From the NCBI GenBank assembly GCA_965178125.1, contig OZ237741.1, forward strand, positions 1,240,001 through 1,304,000: 64,000 nucleotides of DNA. Direction: 5' to 3'. Positions within the stretch are counted from its first letter, which is position 1. Each line of letters begins with the position of its first letter. This DNA comes from Bilabrum cf. latius. Taxonomy: Eukaryota; Bigyra: Bicosoecida; Bigyra; Bicosoecida. A model generated the notes under the pieces. It had not been told where the DNA came from and did not search any database. It saw nothing but the letters and a program-made list of their open reading frames with translations. Below are positions 58,401-64,000 of this stretch, piece by piece. Made by a program: the position numbers and the translations under genes.

Positions 58401-60357
58401 GGCACTGTAGTAGGGCCTGGAGACGGACCCGTGGGGGCCGGGGGACAACACCGTGCTGGGCCATGCACCCTCGCTCCTCGGTGTCTGCGTCAGGGCAGGC
58501 ACTCGGGCCGGCGTGCGATCGGAGGGAGAGGTGGCCGTGCCTCCCGCCACCACCGCGCCTCTGGGAGTCGTCACTTCCCCGGTACTGGGCCCGGCCAGTG
58601 ATGCTGATGCTGATGCTGCGTCGAGGGCCACGCTGGCCGGATCATGAGTACTCCTCACACCTGGTGCGGCCGTCGACGGCATGGTGACGCCTGATCCATC
58701 GGCTCTGCTAGCACCAGCCGCGGCCGCACAAGCCCCTCCGTGTCCCCCGTGTCCCGGCCCCACGCTTGCACGCAGCCTCCCCCCCGCATCTCTCATCACC
58801 GAGGCGGGCACGCGACTGGCACCCAGCAGCACCTCGGGTCCCATGGGACCCGCGAGCCCCTGCAGCTCCAGGCTGCCCCCCGCCGCAGGCCAGTGCCCCG
58901 AGCAGAGCGGCCTCCATGCCCGGCGGAAATACCCAAACACGAGGCCGCAGGCAGGGATACGGCCGGGGTACGCAGCCTCGAATGCGCCGAGTCCACTGAA
59001 GTGCGAGTTCGCTCTGTGTTCTTGATCAGCAGCATCATCGGCACCGGCGCCGTCACCAGAACGAGCACCAGGACCAGAGCTGCCGCTGCTCGCTCGACCT
59101 GCCGCCCTCCTCCCGCTGGCTCTGGCCCTGCCGGGCACGGGGCCCATGGCACGCAGTCGGCTCTCCCAATCTAGCAGCTGCCCAAAGAAAGCGGGATTCG
59201 GAGACACGATCCCACGGGAGTCCCGGATGAGCTGGAGGGCGTCCCTGGCCCCCATGCCCCTGATCCACATGGCCGAGGCAACAGCGATGGCGCCGCTGCG
59301 GGAGACGCCCTGGTGGCAGTGCACCAGGGCGCGGCTGGGGAGAGAAATAGTGCCCGCGCGGGTGCCGTCCCGGCTGGCTTCGGACGGACGCCGCCTGCCA
59401 CTGCCGGCGGCGGCGGTCGCTGCGGCGGAGCAAGCGAGCAGCTGCACGGCAGCCGGCAGCAGGCTAGCGACTTCCTGGCTCGGGCTATCTTGCAGCCACA
59501 GAGTCAGGTAGGGAAGTTGGAGACTAGAATTCTTATCCTTTTGTCCAGGTGAACTGCCAATCGTGGCCTGACCCGTCGCCTACGTATCCGCTGCGAAGGG
59601 GCACTGGCAAACCTGCGGAGCGCAGTTGATCACTGCTCCCACACTTGCCTGGCGAACGAAGTCAGGGTTCACGGTAGGCTGCTAGCCGGACACGCACAAA
59701 TGTGGTAAGACTGGCGTGATTTCCCCCCCAAATCGCAGGATGCGCTGCTCGCGAGCACGTTGTTCGGTGATCAGAATACCGTCGGCGTCGGCTTCTCCTA
59801 CCCGCGAGGTGAGAGCGTTCTAGCCAGGGTCCCAAGAGGCATCGTGACTTCTCGACGTGCCTTTGTCCGCCCCGAGACCCAGGCGATTCTTTGCCGCATC
59901 AATGGGCAAGACTGGCAGAACAGGTCCTTTCCGGCGCGTTTCATGAGTCATGCCGTCCGCTCTTGTCGGCATTTGCTCCGCATAGGACGATGCGGATGGT
60001 TCTATGGACTACCCTAGCTCCAAGTCTATGCCGTGAGACCTCTCTGGCGCCTCACTATTCGCGAGCTCAGGCAGCCTCGGAGCAGCTCCCGACTTGGTCG
60101 CCGCCGCCTGTGGTGCCGGTGCTTGCGCACCGCTTGACCCCCCAGTGGACGATTCTGTACTACCAATAGATTCATTCTGCAAGACATAATTCCATTCGAA
60201 GCTCGGTATAGCAAAAGGTGCGACACGTATGACAACAGTAGGGCAAACACAAGTAGCCAGCCGTTGAAGTGCTCGCAAGGTTCACTTCTAGCTGTCTCAC
60301 CGATTCGTTTTCCTCTGAGCCCCCACAATCAAATAGCGAAGCAATCCAGCTTCCCAT
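55410..60357 (-). CDS. Large dual-specificity phosphatase (1,607 aa)
   Basis: Exon 1 is 60357-60301 (MGSWIASLFDCGG..., possible N-myristoylation site). A 124-nt intron (GTGAGA...TTGCAG) precedes exon 2 at 60176-55410 (TGA). Nine UAGs (60009, 59820, 59682, 59580, 57804, 57225, 56541, 55743, 55563) are read as Gln; three lie in or next to the catalytic domain. That domain covers about residues 140-365. It begins EITPVLPHLCVSG[UAG]QPTV, includes VGAVINCAP and YLTLWLQD, and has the active site LVHCHQGVSRSGAIAVA (HCxxGxSRSG, Cys and Arg present). The remaining 1,200 residues are Ser/Gly/Pro-rich with a conserved-looking acidic end (DDDEFEVWFEKGF). DSPs remove phosphate from Ser/Thr and Tyr; the substrate here is unknown. 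Confidence 0.88.
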
Positions 60358-60677
60358 CGCAAGGATAAAGAGGTGGGTTTATCGTTTGTGTGGCTCACTA
60401 GGGCCGTACTACAGTGGCTACGCCGCTGCCATTTCCACGATCCGGATAGCCAGTGGCCGGTTGTAACCTCTCTCCGACGCACAACGAACCAAATACACGG
60501 ACGACCCACCAATTAGGTCCAGACCCTGGCTTTCTCCAGGCACTCGTAGGCTGCGCAGTCCGCCGCCGCACCGGTCCGGAACCCCGACGACCACAGGATG
60601 CAGGGCGCCACCTGCAGAAATCAAGCCTATGGTTTCAGGTCATAGTGGAAGACGCACCAATCACCTGCCAACTCAAA
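60358..60677. other. Intergenic region between the two phosphatase genes
   Basis: This interval holds the 3' flank of the PP2C gene and the promoter of the dual-specificity phosphatase, both on the minus strand. No gene or repeat is seen. Confidence 0.45.
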
Positions 60678-61818
60678 TCAGCCCACGCCAAGCGGCGCGT
60701 GGTCTAGCAGCACCACCACCGCGGTCAAGTCGTCGTGGGGCGCCCCCCGCGCCTTCCAAGCCTCCGCCGCCGCAGCGCACACTGCCTGCGCCGCCGCCGC
60801 GGCAAGCCTCTGTTTCTGCCTCACCCTTGCCTGCAGCACATCGCTAGACAGCAGCCGCTCCCTCAGGTCCGCGGCCCCGCTCACGGGCGTAGTCACCCTG
60901 GCCAGCGCGCTCCGGGCCGCAGCCCTGGCCTTGCGTGCAGCACCCCTTCTCCTGCCTCTGCCAGGCCTGCCCTTCAAGTTGCTGGCGGTGCCCCCCGCCT
61001 TCGTTTCGCCCCAGTGCATCTGCTTCATGCCCCCCCCACGAGCCGACGTGCCCGAAGGTGCTTGTCTGCGCCCAGCCCCAGCCATCACCCCCGCCCCCGC
61101 CCCCGCCCCCGCCCCCTTCCTTCCCGCCATCCCGAGCAACCCCCCCTCGATGCCGCCGCCTGCCGCCCCCAGGCTCGAAACGCCGCTGCGCCGCTGGCCA
61201 GCCACGCTCCGACGCACCACCCTCCCTTCCTCGTCCAAGCCCAGGTCCAGCTGCCCAGTGCCCTCCTCCTCCTTCCCCTCCAGCTCCGATCGGTGCTTCT
61301 CCTCCGCGGTCATCCCATGCCTCAGGGCCCGGAGGGTGGCAGTGCTCAGCGAGTGCAACAGAGACGAGGCAGTCGCGCTGCCGTGCAGTGCACCCGACCG
61401 CAGGCTGGCAGCAGAGGCGGAGCCGCGGAGGGTGCTCGCCCCATCTCCCCGCGTTTCCCCGTGTGTTCCCCCGTGCTTGGCCCGGGCGCGCTCCGCCCCC
61501 ACCGCCACTGCCGCTTTGAAGGCCACTTCGCCCTCATCCTCCCGCACCCTCCCTCCCCCCGCACCCGCCACGGGCTCTGCATCCGCAAAGGCAAGCAGAC
61601 GGAGCTCCTTCACGCCTCCATCCGTGCTTGCCACTGAGCCATTAGACCCGGCGGCCACCATACCTAGGGCCCCGACTGCACCCGCAGGGGCTGTTGAAGT
61701 GGAGGCCGGCGTCGCTCGCAGCGTGGGCTCAATCGCCAGCGGCACCTCGGCTGGCCTCGACCCCGCCCCCCTGGCGAAAGCGGCGTGCTTCCGGCGAGTC
61801 CTGCCGTATGATGCACCA

Positions 61819-61855
<37 letters not shown>

Positions 61856-64000
61856 CCAATCCCCTGCCCTCGTCACCTTGAGCCCCGCCCCTGTCGCTGC
61901 CCCGAGCCGAAGCGCCGCCAGTGTCCGCCTGCTTGCCCGCAGATCCGCCGTCCAGTGCAGCCGCGATGGCCTGCCCCGCCACTGCCACCGCCTGCGCCGA
62001 GGAAATGGCGCCGAACACGCCGTCAGTAGCGAGCAGCAGGAACGTGTCCGCGCGAGCGATGTGACGAGTGACGCACTCCGCGTGCGGAACCACCCCCACT
62101 AGCTTGCCTTGCCCGAACCCCAGGCCACGGGATAGGGCCAGGCCGGGGCCCAGCTCACCGGGAGCTCCAGAGAACACGCGGGGCACCAGCCCGCGGGTGC
62201 CATCGTCGAACCGCATGCACTCCACCCGCCCCCCCGCCGCCACCAGCCGCTTGCGCTCGTCTGGCCTGCCCGGGCGATGGTCCAGCGTCAGCGGGGTTGC
62301 CACTACGGAACCTCCCCGGCGCCGCGCAGCCTCCTCCTCGAACCTCCGCGCCCTCTCCAGCGCTGCCTCGAATCGTTGAAGCACAGCCTCCCGGGCGACC
62401 GACCTCTGCACGCGCAGCTGGTGCCTCGCGGAGAGGTCTGGTACCAGGGCACCGCTTGTTCCCTGGGCCTCTTCAACCCCACCGGGTGCAGGCGCGGCCC
62501 CCGCCGCCCCCCGCAGCATCTGCACCACCTGCTCCACCCCAGCGGCGGTGACCCCACCCTCCCCTCCGCCGACACCCCCCCCCCCATGGCCCGTCCCAGG
62601 CCGACTCAGGGGCCTGCCATCCTCGTCGTGGTACCGCAGTGACCGAGCCACGGCAGGCGGCACCGCGGGAAACTCGGGGAAACTCACGCTGCCCTCTGTC
62701 CGCCTACCCCACCCATCTGATGCTGCGCCCCCTTGACCGTGCCTGCCACCGCCACCCGTTGACGACGGGCGCGAGCTGATGGCAGCCTCTCCAAGCACGG
62801 TCATGGCCGTCTCGCCCAGCAGCTTCTGCGGCTCCACGCCCAGCCCTGTCGATCGACCCACCCCCGACAGGCCGGTGGACCCTCTGGAGCTCCCCGATGG
62901 ATCGACGGTACCGCCAGCACCTGCATGCAATGCACCCGCACCCACACCCCGCCCCTGCATCTTCCTCCTCCTCGCAGCGTCCATGCCCCCCTGCATGCGC
63001 CTGAGCAGGCCCGCGGGAAGTGTGGCCGCAAGATCCAGGGGCCTCTGCCCGGCCAGTGCAGCCAGCGTGTCAGCGGTCCGCGCCGCGCTGCGCGCCCTTG
63101 CCACCGATGAGCTGAAGGCAGGCGCGAGGGAGGCATCCCCCCGCGCCCCCGCCACGCACCTGCACGAGCCCACGTGCGCCACCACGACGGTGTGGCCCCT
63201 GACCAGCAGAAGACAGGCCGACGCCCCCGACATGGAGAGAACAGCGGGGCCCAGCTGCTCGAGCAGCTGCTCATCCACGCGCTCGAACGCCCGCCGCATC
63301 GTCTGCCGGCACCGCTCGCTCCACTGGGCCAGGGCTTTGGCTTGTTCCCTGAGGATCCGCTTCTTCTCGGCCGCGCTCGTGTCATGGCTGGCCTGCCGGA
63401 TGCGGGCCGCGCTCGCCTCCTCGGTCCCTACCTAATCTGGGTCTGTGCTGCCTCCAGTGGCAGTGGCAGTGGCAGAGCCGGTGCCGGGCTTGGCCCCCTG
63501 CTGCTGGCCCGCGGGAGCACCTTCCCGCTGGCCGACGGGGCCACCCGGATTCGTCCCCCCGCCGCTGGATCCGCCCCTGGATTTCAAAATGGCCCGCAGC
63601 GCGCCCTCGTTCGCCTGCCTCGAGCCCGGCTTGACGAGCCTCGCGGAGCTGGAGGACGACGTCGCTGGGCGAGAGCTCGCCGCTGAGCCGGAGGCTGCCT
63701 TATTCGGTTTCTTTTTCAGCCGTCGTTTCTTTCGGCGCTTGCATACACGCAGAAGTGGATCTTTTGTCATTATATCTGCCAATGCAGTCGGCAGCAGCTG
63801 GGCTACACGGCCAGCCACGGCACCGCCCTCCGGCCCGTGCCCATCGATCACGGCCGCCAGCAGCTGACCCGCCGCACCAAGAAAATTCTCGATCACAAGC
63901 ACCCTATCGGACGAGGGTTCACCCCCGAGGAAGCTTGGTTCTCGCAGTGCGCCTGGCACCGAGGCGCACGACCAAGGCAGGCGAGGTGCGCGATTCCTCG
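60678..64000 (-). CDS. PP2C-family protein phosphatase; N-terminus beyond right edge
   Basis: PP2C enzymes are metal-dependent Ser/Thr phosphatases. At least 1,107 codons lie in the window, ending in TGA 60680-60678, with one UAG (63432-63434). Motifs run in order: the metal-binding AAVIDGHGPEGG, ACLLLVRGHTVVVAHVGSCR (normally VANVGDSR; here Cys replaces Asp-Ser), a VPHAECVTRHI region, LLLATDGVFGAI (metal Asp in TDG) and HDDLTAVVVLLD (terminal DN replaced by DD). Basic and Gly/Ala-rich insertions, including an Asp-Glu run near 61850, separate the motifs, making it much longer than the ~260-residue core. The upstream end runs off the window without an ATG. Confidence 0.88.

Noticed and set aside
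1-64000. UAG encoding leucine or selenocysteine/pyrrolysine-like recoding
   Set aside because: Contexts and conserved columns favour Gln, sites are far too many and generic for programmed recoding, and no recoding element is seen near them.
1-64000. UAA also reassigned, as in UAR=Gln codes
   Set aside because: No gene model needs an in-frame UAA, and four genes end at UAA at the expected protein end.
1-64000. tRNA genes, including the expected CUA-anticodon tRNA-Gln
   Set aside because: I looked for B-box-like GGTTCGANNCC words with foldable flanks and found none convincing.

Overview
This window is eukaryotic nuclear DNA. It has GT-AG introns of about 86-124 nt, usually near the 5' end of the gene. 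It encodes ribosomal protein eL43, the ribosome-assembly factor MRT4, the ER mannosyltransferase ALG11, a COMM-domain protein, an EH-domain/DF-motif synergin-like protein, an R2R3 MYB protein and multi-finger C2H2 proteins. The sequence is GC-rich with long exons and dense genes on both strands. I cannot name the species. A GC-rich alga or other free-living protist with a wall-polysaccharide-degrading secretome is an inference.

The main result is that the window is not written in the standard code. With UAG as a stop, nearly every gene breaks into same-frame pieces. With UAG read through, 21 coherent genes appear, carrying about 70 in-frame UAG codons. The 20 genes whose 3' ends lie in the window stop at UGA (16) or UAA (4), never at UAG. 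Context and alignment from memory point to glutamine: the Gln of the GH3 EKIxQ motif, G[UAG]VGLLF in MRT4, the S[UAG]I position in ALG11, GGAYV[UAG]LEL in EF-P, and coiled-coil contexts such as ARI[UAG]SLEKRLQ. UAA is still a stop, so this resembles a UAG=Gln, UAA/UGA=stop code (NCBI table 15 type) and not the UAR=Gln code of some ulvophyte algae and ciliates.

Layout, 0-28 kb: a partial coiled-coil gene (-); a DUF167 ORF and a bacterial-type, probably mitochondrial EF-P gene that may share a targeting exon (+); a 2,228-aa coiled-coil protein (+); a secreted protein (+); MRT4 (-); an ACOT9-like thioesterase (+); eL43 (-); a repeat-rich membrane protein (-) divergent from ALG11 (+); a tandem coactosin-like protein (-); a MYB protein (-); a COMMD protein (+).

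Layout, 28-49 kb: an LRR/IQ protein (-) divergent from a synergin-like protein (+); a 3.4-kb AT-rich TTAA-flanked inverted-repeat element between the 3' ends of two convergent genes; a secreted GH116 glycosidase with Cys-rich PAN-like modules (-); a Cys-rich secreted protein (+); a GH3 beta-xylosidase-like enzyme (-).

Layout, 49-64 kb: a 4.5-kb gene-poor stretch with a 75-bp minisatellite, two related TCGA/GAG-CTC-rich blocks and a 228-bp copy of part of a downstream gene; a 13-finger C2H2 protein (-); a 1,607-aa dual-specificity phosphatase (-); a PP2C phosphatase running off the right edge (-).

The genes do not form one pathway. Loose themes are secretion and carbohydrate (ALG11, GH116, GH3, Cys-rich secreted proteins), clathrin-adaptor traffic (synergin-like) and phosphatase signalling (DSP next to PP2C).
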